Positions 22,061-35,300 of a stretch of 64,000 bases of DNA are shown piece by piece. Made by a program: the position numbers and the translations under genes. The stretch is from the NCBI GenBank assembly GCA_016858145.1, contig JAEHOE010000020.1:1116001-1180000 (forward strand), in the 5' to 3' direction. Numbering within the stretch: the stretch's first letter is position 1; the number at the start of each line of letters is the position of its first letter. A model generated the notes under the pieces. That model had not been told where the DNA came from. It did not search any database and saw only the letters and a program-made list of their open reading frames with translations. The stretch is from Edaphochlamys debaryana. Its lineage: Eukaryota; Chlorophyta; Chlorophyceae; Chlamydomonadales.

Positions 22061-24516
22061 GGCGAGGGGTCTCTGTCGGCGGCCCCGTGGCGTGCATCTG
22101 TGAGCGGCGCTCGGAACAGGGAGCGCCTACAGGGCTTCTGCATCCCCGGAGGCGCCGGGCCCGGACGGGCCCGAACGTCAGTCCCGCCTGGAGGAGTCCC
22201 CGGCGAGCGTGTGCCGTGCCGGCCTGTGGACCCCTTCGTCACAGGGGAGCCGTCCGGTTGGCATGCCGCTCAGCCAGGGCCGCAGCTCGAGGGGCTGGAG
22301 GTCCCCTCTGCCTGCGCTTGAGGGCGCTGAGAAGGCATCCTTCACAGCAGACCGCCTCCAGCGAGCCAGCGAAGCGGCATTGAGCAGCGCTTGCCCTCCA
22401 AGCCGCGGTCCGGAGGCAGCACCCGGTGGCGAGGCGAGCGCTGGAGCTCAGGGGGGGCCTGGCTGAGGCGGAGGCGGCAGTGTGGGCTTCAGCCCCCGGA
22501 CTGGTGGAGGGGCAGACGGGCATCCACAGTCCCGGGCCGGGCCGGCACGGGAGCAGCTGCTGACCTGGATTGGCAGGCGGCCATGCCTGCCCATACGGCA
22601 GGCGGGCGGCCGCTGACGTGGCGGTGCGCGCGGGCGCGGGAGGGCGCGTGCGGCCAGTCGCTGGCAGGGGTTGGGTGGGTGGATGTACCGAATGGGTTGG
22701 GAGGGCACTTGCGGCCAGCCGCAGGCGGCGGTTGGTGTGCTGTTGAGGGCTGCGTGCGGCGGTGGCGGCCGAAGCGCTGTGCGGGGCGCTTCGCTTCCCA
22801 TGACCGACCCTGCTGGTGTCAGAGGGTGCGCGATGTGGGTCGATGTGAGTTGGCGCGGAAAGGGGCGGGGGCAGTAGTCCCCGTGGTCCCCGGCCATGGT
22901 TGATAGGAGGGCTGGGGCTCCATTTGGATCCGAGTGGATCCGTAGACCTCGGCCTGAGATCCATGTGAACCGATTAGTGCCGGGGCCCTGGGGCGGCGGT
23001 TTAAACGCACGTTATGTTATGGGCCGTGGGCGCGTGGCGGCATGCGTCGTAAGCGAGAGTGCTAACGGCATCGCGCGGCCCTTTGCGGAGGCGCGGAAAG
23101 GCAACAGGGCGCGGTTGCGATGCGCTGGAATAATGGTTGGAGAGGAAATCGGCCGAGGAGAGCGGCACAAGCAGAGAGCATGCTCCGGTTGTGAGCGGGG
23201 GGGTGGGGGAGGCAGGAAATCGAGGAAATGGGGATTGGTGGTTGGCGCCAGGGCTGGTGGTCTATGACCTATGTATGCGGCCGCGGCGGCTGCCTCTGCG
23301 GCAAGCCGTGGCGGACTCTTCCCCAAGCGGGGCGACGTAAGGGCCCCTTATGCCGAAGCAAAGATTGAGGAGAAGTAGAGAGGGGGCGGTGGGCGGCTCT
23401 CAGCGCCCTGGTGGTGGTGGTCAGGTTAGTTTTGCGTTACAGTGGCTGCTCGAAGGCACCTCGGGTTGCCCAGGCCAGTACATAGCACTGAGCGTGGCGG
23501 TACCCGCTGGGTTGGGCACGGCGTGTCACTCTTTACTGTAGGGGATTTTGGGGCAATCCCCGGGCAGGTTGGCGACTGGAACCTGTGGACCCGCGTTCTT
23601 CGTGCTGGGCCCGCACTGTATCGTACATCTATCGTGTGGCATAGACAGTCTGCGTGCCGTACAGGGTGCCGTACAGGGTGCCTAACGTATGTCGGGGAGG
23701 GGGTGCTAGGCCGGCAGGCTGGTTGCGGGACAGCCCTGCGGCTGGGGCTTCATGTGTCCGGTCAGGTTTGGGGCGCAGGGTCCCGTCTTCAGACTACTAG
23801 ACGTCCATTCTGTTCCGTTTTTGAATGCGAGGGTTGATGAGGATTTATGGCGCAGACAACACTGATTTCGACCCGGAACGGTCGCAAGCCGCGAGTGAGG
23901 GGGTGGCAGGCATAGCCCTCGCGTAGGCTATCGAGTGGGGGGGGTCCGCGTGGCATGGCGTGTGCTCGCTACGTCTGTTTACCGTCAGCAGGGGTTGTCT
24001 GTCCGTGCACGTTGCGACGAAGAGATGCGTCGGCTGTACTGTAACATCACTCTGAAGATCACTCCGCCGCCTGCGCACTCCTGTTGTCCGTGCTGAGGAA
24101 GCGGAGGAAGAGATTTCACAAGGGGGGATGGGAGTGAGGGCGTCCAGGCCTGGCCCAAAGGGCACAGCCCACAGCGCTTTGGAGACAGATGTCCATGTAG
24201 TAGCAGGGCTGTTCCCCGTGCGCTAGGAGTCTGCACGCGCCCACAAGGAATTATTGCCGTACCGCAGCCGTGCAACCGACAAAACCGGTAGGGCATCACG
24301 GAAAGGCATCTTTGCCGGCTACGGCTGGAACTTGATGGGCCCTTCGCCCACAAGTCTGCCTAGCTGCAATACGCGTCAAAGTCAAAGCGCGTGCTGGTCG
24401 TGATGCCTCAACCATTCTCTCCAACCCGAGCCCTGGTTCGGCACCGCTAGAGCTACGGCACTTCTGACGTCCTTGGGCATAGTAATTGGTGACACCTTAG
24501 CCGCTCGTCAGCGCCG
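22061..24516. other. Intergenic, no gene recognised
   Basis: The CLC 3' flank and the promoter side of kinase A. Short GC-driven open frames are present on both strands, but none starts well, joins by splicing or shows a known motif. A short direct repeat (gccgtacagggt, twice) lies near 23657-23680. Confidence 0.4.
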
Positions 24517-27500
24517 ATGGCTCCGCCGGCGTTCTTGACTTGGTGCCTGGGCCTCCTCGCCGATGAGCAGCCCAGGCGACCAGCGCCGAAGCCCGCAAAG
24601 ACTGTGACGGAGCCAGAGAAGCCCAAGAAGTAAGCCTGCGCGCTCCGCTGTTTCGCGGGGCTCGTGTAAGGGCGCTGTCGCAACGAATTATCGATGGCCC
24701 GCAGGCCGCCTACCGACTGGCGAAACCTCCCGCTGGTGGCCCAGTATGAGCTCAAAGAGCTCATTGGCAAGGCGAGTCTAACTGCGGAAGCAACGGCATT
24801 ACCCGTGTGTTTGGGTTACACTCGCACGCATCTCCGCCCTCCCATCCCCCGCACGCGCACACGCTGCCCTTCACACACCCCTCCGCCCCCAAACACAGGG
24901 CGGATTCTCGGAGATCTGGCTGTCGCAGCACCGGGCCACGGGGGAGGCTGTTGCGGTCAAGGTGGTGCAGCTCACGTGCGCCGACCTGGAGCCAGAGGAG
25001 GTGGGGGGTAGCAACGGGGTGGGGGGAGGAGGGAAGGGGGAGGAGTTGAGTTCGGGCCTCCAAGCGTCGGGCTTGTTGCCGGGGGAGGTAGGTACAGACG
25101 CATCGTGCAGGCTCAACACCAAGCCGAATAGGAAACCGGGAAGACCCGCTTGACTGGGGAGGCCCAGCTGGCGCAACCTGCCGTCCAAGCGATGCCTGAG
25201 ACATAGGCCGAATCTTGCCCGAGACGTGTGCCCTCCTGACTGATGACACGTGTGAACCCTGTCTCCTGCCTCTGCGCAGGTGGCGACAGTGCTGGCGGAG
25301 GCGAAGTTCCTCCGCAACCTGGTGAAGGGGGAGGGGGCTTGGGGGAAGGAGAGGAGGCGAGGGGGAGGGTGGGGAAGGTCAGGGGAAGGGGAGGAGGGGG
25401 AAGGGGAGGGGGAAGGGTGAAGACGGTGACGGGAAGGCCTGGGAAGGGGAGGGGAGATGGGAGGGGGTGAGGGGAGAGTGCTGGGGGGTAAAGCAGGGAG
25501 GGGGAAGAGGTGGGGGAGACTGGGTTGGGGGCAGGGGCGCACACCCCAGGCTACACCGTCGCCTGGCAGTGAAAGCGGAGCGCGTGGCTGGGTGGGGAGG
25601 GGCAGGGGGAGGAGATGCGGATGTGGGGGACCAGGGACATGCCGGAAGAAGGGCGCAACCTCGTGGCTCGTGGGGCGTTGGGCCCGACTAGGGGTTGGCA
25701 TCCCGGACCTGCCTAGGCTGCTCCGGGCCCCAAACTGGGCCGGGGGCGCCCTGTCTGGGGCAGTCTTGGCTTGCCTGAGCTGGACTGGCGTGAGCTTGGA
25801 TGCCCCACCGCGGAGGCGCACACGTAGGGACACCGGCCCTGATTCCGCCCCATCCCCCCCCCCCGTTGCCGGCCGCTGTCACGCCCTGCCGCCCACAGGA
25901 CTGGTACGGGCCCCCGGGGAAGGAGAGGGAGGTGGCCACGGGCGGCCACGGTCAATGCGGCGGATCGGATCGGGTTGGGTTGGGTTGGGGCGTCGAAGCA
26001 AGCGGAAGCAAGCGCGCACAGGGCGGAAGCAAGTGCGGTGGCGGAAGCAAGCGCGCACCGGGCGTCAGAGCGGGCGCAGGCGCAGGCGCAGGCGGAAGCA
26101 AAGGGATGGCAGCGCGCATCCGTGGAGGCACCAGTGCTCTGAGAGTGGCCCAACGCCAGGCCCAGGCCCGGGCCCAGGCACAGACCAGGCCCGGGCCCGG
26201 GCTTGTATTAGAGCAGACTCATGGCCCTGGGGCCCAGCGGCGGGGACAGCGAGCCCCGAGCCTAGAGGGGGATCAGCAGGGGATTGGCACAGGCCGGGGC
26301 TCGGGCCCAGGCCCAGGCCGAGACCAGGCCCGGGCCCGGGCTTGTACTAGAGCAGACTCGTTACCCTGGGGCCCAGCGGCGGGGACAGCGCCATGGGAGC
26401 AGCAGCAGGGGAGCCGAATGCGAGGCGCCATGGGAGCAGCAGCAGCAGCTGGGAGCCGAATGCGCGACCTCTGGGGCGTCGAGGCTGCCGGCGGGCGCTT
26501 TTGTGGCAGCTGCACGGATGCGGTGACTCCTTAGATGGCGTCAATAGCGGGCGTCAGGTTGCACGTGGGGCCTACACGTGACCGTGGGGCACGTGCCGGT
26601 CGTCAACTGGCACGTGTTCTTGCCTCCCCACCAACCCACCCGCAAGCCGTGCCCCTTTGCACCTTCCACCCCCCAGCCCCTACCTCCTCAAGTGCCGGGA
26701 TGTGGGCCACAATGATGACTGGCTGGTGCTGGTGCTCGAGTACCTCACCGGGGTGGGTGGCAGGATCCGAGATCTAGGATCTGGGATATGAGATCCGGGC
26801 CGGTCGGGGGATGGTGGGGGCTGGCTGGCGTTGTGGTGGGTTGCGAGTAGCTCCAAGGGCCTTGAAGGGGGTAGGTAGGTTAGCGGGCCTTAAGTCGAAG
26901 CTGGTGCGTTCCAGAGTCGCGGTGAGACTTGCTGAGGGACCGGGATAGGGTCGGGGCCCAGCGCGCTGTGTTTCTCCTCCCCACCATGCCTTCCCCCTCT
27001 CCTACCCCCGCCGCCCCCGCTCCGCGCACAGGGTGAGGTGCTACAGCACCTGCACAAGGTCAAGAGGTACACAGAGTCGGACGCCGCGCGGCTGTTCGCG
27101 CAGGTGGGCCTGGTGGGGCCCGGCTTAGATGGGAGGGTGGGAGGCTCACACGGCATCCCTCCGTGTTTGAATGTCCTAGCAGCCAGTGCCTTCAGTGGCG
27201 AAGAGCCCCGCCATCACCGCCATGCCGTACGACCTTGATCTGGATCCCGCTCGGATCTCTTGCCCCCCCTCCTTCAGATCGTGTCGGCGATCTCGTACCT
27301 GCACAACCTCAACATGATGCACAGGTGATGCACCCCCATGGGGGAAAGGGCAGGAGGTCTCGAGGCGATGTCCTCTTCAGGTGCCCCCCTGGCACTTGTC
27401 CCCACCTCCCTGCTGCAGCTGCCACCCCCAATACCCCTCACACCCCACCCACACATCGTCCCACCCTCTCCTTCCAGGGTCGTTCAGCCCGACAACATCA

Positions 27501-30500
27501 CTTGCCCCCTAGCCGCCCTCCCTCACGTGCGCCCCGGTCCCTTTCCAACCCCTCAAACCCCTCCTCCCCCCCTTCCACCCCCAGGGACCTCAAGCCCGAG
27601 AACATCATGTTCACGGCCCCCGTGGAGGAGAGTGAGGCCGCCGGCAAGCCGCTCCGCATCAAGATCATTGACCTGGGCATGAGCGCGCAGTACAACGAGA
27701 GCAAGGCGAGCAGTTGGAAGCGCGGCACGGGCTATGAATCATATGACGTTTATAGAAGTACCCGAAGCGCTTGCAATACCGGTAGCCAATATGTGAATCC
27801 TAACTTACATCGAGCTGCTGCGCCGATTTAGTGTTTTCCGTCCGGAATTGCGAGTGGGAGCTCCGGGCACCGTTGCCTATCGTTGCCTACCGTAGCGCAA
27901 CGCATGCGCTCCTCGGCTCCTCTGCCGGGACCCCCGGCCCCCCCGCCCCCGCAGCCTTATCGTTTCCGCTTGAAAGAATTACCCCCCGCCCCCCGCCCCC
28001 TGCGCAGCCGCTGACTGGCCCGGTGGGCACTCCCGGCTTTCTGCCGCCAGGTGGGTGGTCTGTGTGGGTGCCTCTGGCGGAGGGCCTCTTGGGGCGTATG
28101 TGGGCCTGTGTGGGCCATCAAGCCCGCCTTGCCCCGAGCCACCTCGCCCCCCCGCATTCTCTCCCTCCCGTTCCCTCCGACCCTCGACCCGTGTTCCGCA
28201 GAGGTGTGGCACGACAAGCCCCACTCGGTGAGCCGGCGCCTGCAAGCGCCTTCATTGCTCCAAGCCGCTCCCGGCGCCTCCTGTTGCTGCGAGGCATGAG
28301 GCCGCAGCTCCAAGGTCTCTTTAGCACCTGGAGTCTCGCTATCTGTCACAAACCCTCTCTGACCCCGGTATCGCTCCCGTGTGCGCCGACCCGCCAAGGA
28401 CCCTCCATCGTTACTGGCCATGCGCGCCCTATGACCTGTCCCACGCATCCCTGCCGCTCTTTTTCTCCTTTCGCTCTCCCATGCAGTTCGCCATGGACGT
28501 GTACGCCCTTGGCGTGGTGCTCTTTATCATGCTCACGGGTGGGGCCATGGGTGGGGTTGGGGCCCGGAGTAGGCGGCGCGTAGGAGTTTGATCAAGGGGA
28601 GAACTGTGGGCTTAGTTCTGGGCCCTGGGTCCAAAGGGAGGGAACCTTGTCCCTGAGCACCTCCGATACCCCTCGCTTGCCGTGTCCCACCCCCACCCCC
28701 GCCCTCGCCCCTTACCCCCGCCCCTGCCTCTAACCCCCAGGCCGCAAGCCGTACGCCATGGCAGACATCAAGAACATGTCGTACTGCGACAAGTAAGCAT
28801 AGTCGTACGCATTTGGGAAGCCCAAGCAAGCGGGCACGGATAGCGTGTGCAGCTCGCCAGGTTTAGCCCCGATGTGTTGTCGACCCACTTCATCCTTTGC
28901 CCTCACCCGCCCGTCAGGAAAATTGCGGATGCACCTGGGCTGCAGGACGAGCGGTGAGGCCAGGGCCCTTGGGGAGTTGGCACGCGCTTGCATCCGAGCG
29001 CCTGGCTCCCTGATGTACCCGCAGCCCACGCCTCCACGTCACTCACAGCCCTCCCCCCCCCCCTGCCCCCGTCCCCCTCTCCCCCTCCCCCCCCCCCCAG
29101 GTTCCTGTCCCTCTCCCCCACCGCCCGAGACCTCCTCCTGCGCATGCTGGCCGACGACCCCGGCGCCCGGCCCAGCTGCATGGACGTGCTCCACCACCCC
29201 TTCATCGCGGCGGTGGACTCAAACATGGACGCGCACAGGGAGATCGGGGACGTGGTGCGAAAGAGGATGAGGGAGCTGGCCAAGCTCAGGTGTGTACTGC
29301 CTCCGCAGCCTTCTCAGCCTCCCGGGATAGCGCTCCCTGTTCGGCGAAGCGAGCGTCTTCCTTTGCTTCCTGAGGCGCGGTTCGCCCACTCGCTTGGCTC
29401 GCTTGCCGATCCTCTTCTCCTCGCCCCGCGCTCACCTGGCCACTGCTGGTGCTTTACAAGTCCCCCCTTTCCGACTCCGTCCTCGTTCCCCACGCTGTTT
29501 CCCCCTATCCCCCACCCCAGTCGGGTGCACGGCCTGCAGTTCGCCCTGCGCGCCCCCAGGGCCGCCGCCGGCGCCAGCCGATGCAACTGCCGGGCCAGCG
29601 GCCTGCTGCTCAACCCCAGAGAGTCGCGGCTGCAGCTGGTGGCCAAGGGGTGCGTGCGTACGGCACGGCGTACGGCACTGCGCCGGGCCGGTCAGAGCAA
29701 CCCATGTCAAGCTTTGATCCTTGCAACCGAAAGTCCGGGCAACTTCGACTTGAGCCCTTGACAGCCGCCGGCTGCCATTCACTAAGGCACGTGTGCCCCC
29801 CCCCTTCATGCGCAGGGATGGCGCCACGGACAGCCGGAGCTCCGCCGACGTCTCCGTGGGCGGCTCACGCCAGCGCCTGCCCCCAGCGCCCACCTCGCAC
29901 GGCTCCCCCGCCCCCGCTGCCACCCCCGCCCCCGCGCCCAGCGCCCCCACCTCCACCGCCCAACTGTCGCCCTTCGCCCGACTTTCCGGAGCCCCCCTGC
30001 AGCCGCCGCCGGAATCCCAGGCGGGGCCGGGGCCGGCCGTCACCCCAGTCACCACGTCAGCCCAGCCCCCAGGCCACGGCCAGGCCCCGGCTCGTGCCAC
30101 GGCGCCCGTTGCCAACAGGGGCGGCGGCGGCTGCGGACCCAGCGCACCGCGCCAGCCGCTCTCGGCCTTTGCTGCCCCGGCCGGGGCCCGGCAGGGCTCC
30201 GCCGGCACAGCGGCGGCGGGCGAGGCGGCGACGGAGCGCCTCCGCACCCTCAGCGAGACCGGGGGCCTGGCGGGCGCCCAGTCCCTCCGCCGAGCCAACA
30301 GCTTCGACGGCCCAGCCCAGGCCCAGTGCAGGGCCAAGGCTGCGGGGGCCAGGGCCGCGGCGGGCCCAGACAGGCCCCCCCTCGACGAGGATCTGGCCGT
30401 ACTCGGGGCCCTGAATGCGGGCCTGGGCCTGGGCCTGGCGCACTGCACCTCGCTGCCCCTCAACCACCCCGACGGCGCGGCTCTGCTGGCGGGGCTGGGG

Positions 30501-30925
30501 GCGGGGCCGGGGGCGGCGGGGGCGGGGCACGAGGCGGAGGCGGAGCCGGGTCAGGTGCAGGGCGGGTCACCGGTGGCTACGGCAGAGCTGGTGGAGCAGG
30601 CGCTGATGCTGAGGTGAGGGCCTCGGCTGGGCCTGGCCTGGGCCTTAGCTATTCATGTGGGCCCGCCCGGGTTGCTCTGAGGCCCAGCGCATGCAGCCCG
30701 CCTCGAGTCCGGCCGTCGGCTGGGTCTGCGTGGCCTCCCCCACGCTAGTCCTCCGTGTCTTCACCCGCCCGCACCCCCGCCCGCCCCCACCCCTCCTTAA
30801 GGTGCATGTCCCACAACCCCGCGGTGCTGGAGCTGCTGCGGCACAAGAGCACTCTGGACCGGCTGATGGCGGAGGGCGTGGTCCGGGAGGCCCTGGCGCT
30901 GGAGGCAGCGGGGCAGCGGGCCTAG
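24517..30925 (+). CDS. Ser/Thr protein kinase A (CAMK-like), possibly damaged
   Basis: Exons: 24517-24629, 24705-24771, 24899-25000, 25280-25321, 26677-26752, 27032-27103, 27278-27324, 27585-27705, 28008-28050, 28202-28227, 28487-28538, 28741-28792, 28918-28953, 29101-29289, 29521-29649, 29816-30613, 30802-30925 (TAG), about 695 residues. Kinase landmarks: glycine loop GKGGFSEIW, lysine in AVAVKVV, helix-C Glu in AEAKFLRNL, HRDLKPEN, DLG in place of DFG, PPE in place of APE, and MDVYALGVVLFIMLTG. A long Pro/Ala/Gly-rich region and a conserved tail (NPAVLELLRHKSTLDRLM) follow. Donors at 24772 and 27706 are GC. The 25321/26677 junction is one base out of frame, with an extra C in a C-run after the acceptor. 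That is a sequencing error, a missed exon or a real frameshift. The start is chosen by homology with kinase B (AFLTWCLGLLADE). Substrate unknown. Confidence 0.8.
27474..27513 (+). repeat. Intronic copy of a kinase A exon start with acceptor
   Basis: Just upstream of exon 27585-27705 (HRDLKPEN exon), the intron holds a diverged copy of that exon's first 40 bases including the ccag acceptor: ccagggtcgttcagcccg, then acaacatc, against ccagggacctcaagcccg, then agaacatc. It would read VQPDNI in place of LKPENI, so it could compete as a 3' splice site. Confidence 0.65.
28945..29285 (+). repeat. Tract nearly identical to kinase B (inverted)
   Basis: From the end of exon 28918-28953 through the intron and exon 29101-29289, the sequence is nearly identical to the reverse complement of about 35177-35510 in kinase B. 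The 5' part of the intron matches too (gtgaggccagggcccttggg). Neighbouring exons and introns are clearly diverged, so the identity is local. Confidence 0.8.
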
Positions 30926-32335
30926 GGGGACGGGCGAGGAGTGCACATGCGGGGGGGCCTCGGAGTTGAGGACTCCGGCAGTCCGCCCTTGTCGGGTCAC
31001 CCGACGAAGCGCATCGAGTGGGGACTGGGCCTCGGAGTTGCGGTGAATAGGCGGGGGGGCTTTAGGGCGTGGAGCAGGCATTGCGCGCCGTACTCGCCGT
31101 CATGGTAGGCAGGCAGGGCTGGGCTGATTGTGGTGCGCGTGAAACGGCATTCATGCATGACGTTGATTGCCGTTTATGGTTTATTCGGCTGTCGAAATGC
31201 AGGGCTGGGTTGAGGTGCTGGGCACTGAATGCCGGCGGCTTGCTCTTTCGGCCTACCTCAGCAGCGCCGGCGGCCATTCCGGCGGCCCAGAACCCTTCCC
31301 CGTGACGTTGGGTTAAACACCTGTCTGGGTACCGTATGAACCTTGATCAACAATTGAACGTGAGCCGTTGAATCCCTGATGCATCCCACATGGGGCTTGC
31401 CGCCTGCGATGGCCGCCTGGGCCGTGTGTCAGCCGCTTCCAGGCAACGTTTGCAAGGCAAGGGCCGTGCGTTGGCACATCTAGTTGCAATGAGTGCTCGT
31501 CAGTACATCGTTTCGAGTCCCGGGGATGTGCTCTGCCTTGCTTGAAGGCCCTCTCCTCGAGCCCCAGACCGCAAGCCGTCATCAGCAGTGCTGGCCTGCT
31601 CATCCGTTACGTCCAGCCAATGGCCAATCGTTCAGTCCACATCCGAATATCTACTCGTGCCGGTGTTGACGAGCTTGATGTGAGCTCGAGCCAGGCCTGC
31701 ACTGTCACCCGTGCCGTCAGCAAATGGTAATGCCCTCGCTCACATTTTGGCATCCCCACGTGCCCGCCCGAAGCCGTAGAGAACCCCCTCTGTCACCAGA
31801 ACCGGAAGCCTACCTGGCTACATCAGGAACTCCAAGCCTGCCCCCATCGTCCCCTGGCACAGCTTATGCACCGGGGAGCAAGGTTCACGGCGTCATCCAC
31901 AGCATGAATACAAAGAGCCCCAAAGGGCAGAGCAACGGGCACTCCAAAGGCCGCTGTCACCGTTCACATAAGCTCGCGGCTTGGCAGCACGAAGCTCGCC
32001 AGACCTCCCGTCCCACTACCACGCTGAACAGAGCCCAACACACCTGCGCTCACGGCCCCCCCCAAACATTGGTACTATAAGAGATGACCACGGTTAGTTG
32101 GTTAGCGATACGGTTGCGTACAACGAAGGAGTGGTCACGGTGCGGCTGCGTGACATGGGCCCATGTGCCATTTACTCCTTGCTCGTGGCGTGGCAAGCTC
32201 ATGATCACTCCCCTCCAGAAGATCCTCCGGGCCCCTCCTGTCCCCTCCTTCCCCGGGCCCCTCCCTGCGCTTCACTAGTCCGAAGAGGCCCAACGTCTGC
32301 CGGGGCCCGACAGCCTCGCCCCCAGGCCCCGATCC
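30926..32335. other. Intergenic between convergent kinase genes
   Basis: A spacer of 1.4 kb separates the tail-to-tail kinase paralogues and should carry both 3' UTRs. No ORF with supportable features was seen. A weak tRNA B-box-like string near 31503-31520 was examined and not accepted. Confidence 0.45.
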
Positions 32336-35300
32336 TCATCGGTGGCTGTTGCTCCCCGGCTTGCTGTCGTGCGCGTGCGACGACGGCCCGCGCGCCGAGG
32401 CCGGGTGGCTCCCGCCTCCCCCGCCTCCGTCCGCCGCGTGGTCGTCCGTGACGGCCACCGCCCGCACTCGCTCCAGGGTCTCCTGGTGCGCCATGAGCTC
32501 CAGCGTGTAGGGGTTGGCGGAGAGGCACCTGCGGATGGGAGGCAGGGTCGGCAGAAGGGAGAGGTGGTGCGAGGGAAGCGGAGGAGCCACGTTCCGTCGC
32601 CTCCCTGCAGGGACGTATGCCCCACCCTCTTTCCCTCGGCCCTGAGTAGGTTCCTCAGCAGCGCGTTCTCCTCTCTGTCTCCATGGGAGAGCCCCTGTCC
32701 ATCTGCCACCCCTCCACCCCCATCCCACCTCTCCACGCCTACCCGCATCCCACCCACCTGGTGAGCAGCGCGTTCTCCACCATCTCCACCCCCAGGCCCC
32801 CCCTCCATTCCACCCCCCATCCCACCATCACCAACCGTCATCAACCCCTCTCCCCATGCCCCACCCACCTGGTGAGCAGCGCGTTCTCCACCATCTCCAC
32901 CCCCAGGCCCCCCCTCCATTCCACCCCCCATCCCACCGTCACCAACCGTCATCAACCCCTCTCCCCATGCCCCACCCACCTGGTGAGCAGCGCGTTCTCC
33001 ACCATCTCCAGGGTGGCCACGGGGGAGCCCCCGTCCAGCCGCTCGCCGTGCTCCCCCAGGCCCAGGCCCATGCCGGCGCCCAGGGCCGCGTCCATGACGG
33101 GCATGGAGGGGCAGTGGTGCAGCGCGGGCTGCAGCGCGTTCACCAGCGCCATGGTGTCCACGTGCACGTTCATGCCCGCGCCCGTGCCCGTGGCCGCGTG
33201 CGAGTCGGGCCCGTGCCCGTGCACGTGCCCGTTCGCGTGCCCGTGCGGGTCGTTGTTTCCCGCCGACTGACTGCGCGTCGAGGGAGGGGGGAAGGGTGGA
33301 CGGGCATGGATTCAGGGGTGATGGTTTGGATTGGCTCAAAGGGGGGGATTGAAGGCCTGCGGCAAGGCTCGACTTGCCCAGCCCTTGGCTTGCCAGGGAA
33401 ATGCAATCTAGACTACCCCTCAGCAGCACTTGCCTGTGCCGGTGGAAGGCGCGGGGCGTGGCCTGAGCCGATCCGTTTGGGCCACCCGCGGCTCCGGCGG
33501 GCTGCGTCCGCGCCCTGGCCGGCTGCACGTGATCACCTGTGAGCTCGGACTGTGGGGCCGAGGCCAAGCCCTCGGCGTGCCCCTGCCCCTGCCCCTGCGC
33601 CTCCCCCGGCCCCGAGCCCAAGCCCGGTCCGGACCCGGTGCCGGCGTGGGGCGTGTGGGCGTGGTGGGAGCTGCCGCCGTGGTGGGGCGGCAGGGGCGGC
33701 CGGGCGTGGAGGTCGTTGTGCCCCGCCTGGTGGTGGTGATGGTGGGCGTGGAGGGCCTGACCCACATCGATCGAGCCAGAGCCGGGCCGCGACCCCGAAG
33801 CGTCGGCAAAGCGCGACGCGTGCGGCGGCGCGGCCGCGAGGCCCGCGGTGGTGGCGGCCGCCAGAGCGGCGGCGTAGCGGGGCGAGTGGGCGATGGGCGG
33901 CAGGGAAATGCCCCCGCGGCCGGAGATTGCGCCCGGCACCGGCACCGGCATTGCCAGGTTGAGCGGCGGCACGTGGGGAGCGCTGCGGGACCCGGGGCCG
34001 GCGGCTGCGCCGGACGCCGCCGCGAAGGGCGACGAGGAAACCGACGCCGCCGCGCCCACGCCCGTGCCGCCGCCGCTTGGCCCCGACCCACATCGGTCCG
34101 CACCGCCGTTTGCGTTTCGATTTACGTGTCCGTTACCATCGCGGCTGCCGCTGCTGCTGCCGCTTCGCACCATGGGCGCCAGAAGGTGCGGCGGCGTGGC
34201 AAAGGACTGCCCCAGCGAGCAGCGGCGGAAGCGGTCGGGCCCGTCGGCGGCGCCGTCGGCTGCGGCGGCGGCCGTGTTGGCGGCGGCGGTTTCGTCCATT
34301 GTCTGGGAGGGCCGGACCAGCTCGGTGCGGTCCGCCGAGGACGAGTGGGGCTGCGAGACGAGCTGCGAGTGGAGCGGCTCGGTCCCGAGCGCGGGCGTGT
34401 GTTGGCCGCTGGTGAGCAGCCGCGCAGAGTCGCGGTAGAGGCTGGCGGCCGCCTCCCTGCAGTAGGGGGGAGAGGGGGCGGGGAGCGTGGGCAAGGGTCA
34501 AGAGGGAGGGGCAGAGAGGCAGAGTCGCGGTACAGGCTGGCGGCGGCCTCCCTGCGGTCGAGGGCAGAGGGGGTCGTCAGGAGGGTCACAGGCGCGTGCA
34601 CGGTGCCCCTACCTCTGCCCCGTCCACCACACCCAAATTGCTGCCAGCCTCCGCCCGCTCTCCCTTCCCTCCTGCCTCTCCACCACTCTCATAAGCCTCT
34701 CCCGAACCATCCACACCAGACCCATCCCCCCCTCCTCCGCTCGCCTCTTGATCCTCAGCCGCCGCTGGTCCAAGATGTCCAGCAGTGCCACCTGGTCGCC
34801 CCCCGCCGGCTGGGAGGCGCGTAGCGCGTAGCGGAGCCCGTGCACGCGCCTGGCGGGGGAAGCGGGTGCAGACAGGAGAGGTGAGGGGGTACGAAATGTC
34901 AGGAGTGGCCAGGAACGTGCGGAGTGTGCGGTGCGTAGCGGAGCTCGTGCACGCAGCTGAAAGGAGGGAGGCCAGGAGGAGGGGACGGGAGGGGGTCCGG
35001 AACTGTCAGGAGGAGCTGCAAGGCGTGTGCCATGGCGGGGCGTGCGGTTTGCAGTGGAGCGTAGCTTGACAACGCGTGGAGGGAATTCTAACTACCTACA
35101 CGAAGCTGCGGTATATATCCCACAGGACCAGACAGGCCCCCAGCAGGCCCCACGCGGGCCCGCATGACGTACCGCAGCTGCGCCAGCTCCCTCATCCTCT
35201 TGCGCACCACGTCCCCGATCTCCCTGTGCGCGTCCATGTTTGAGTCCACCGCCGCGATGAAGGGGTGGTGCAGCACGTCCATGCAGCTGGGCCGGGCGCC

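Noticed and set aside
31440..31530. tRNA-like stretch with tttcgagtcc
   Set aside because: The B-box-like string is not backed by a paired acceptor stem or an anticodon arm.
32275..34494. 739-codon open frame on the minus strand
   Set aside because: It runs through three kinase B exons and their introns. Homology to kinase A and the splice sites show that only parts are coding.
34517..34601. Possible extra kinase B exon reading REAAASLYRDSA
   Set aside because: It is a duplicate of the next exon's start; using it would repeat the peptide and it has no good donor.
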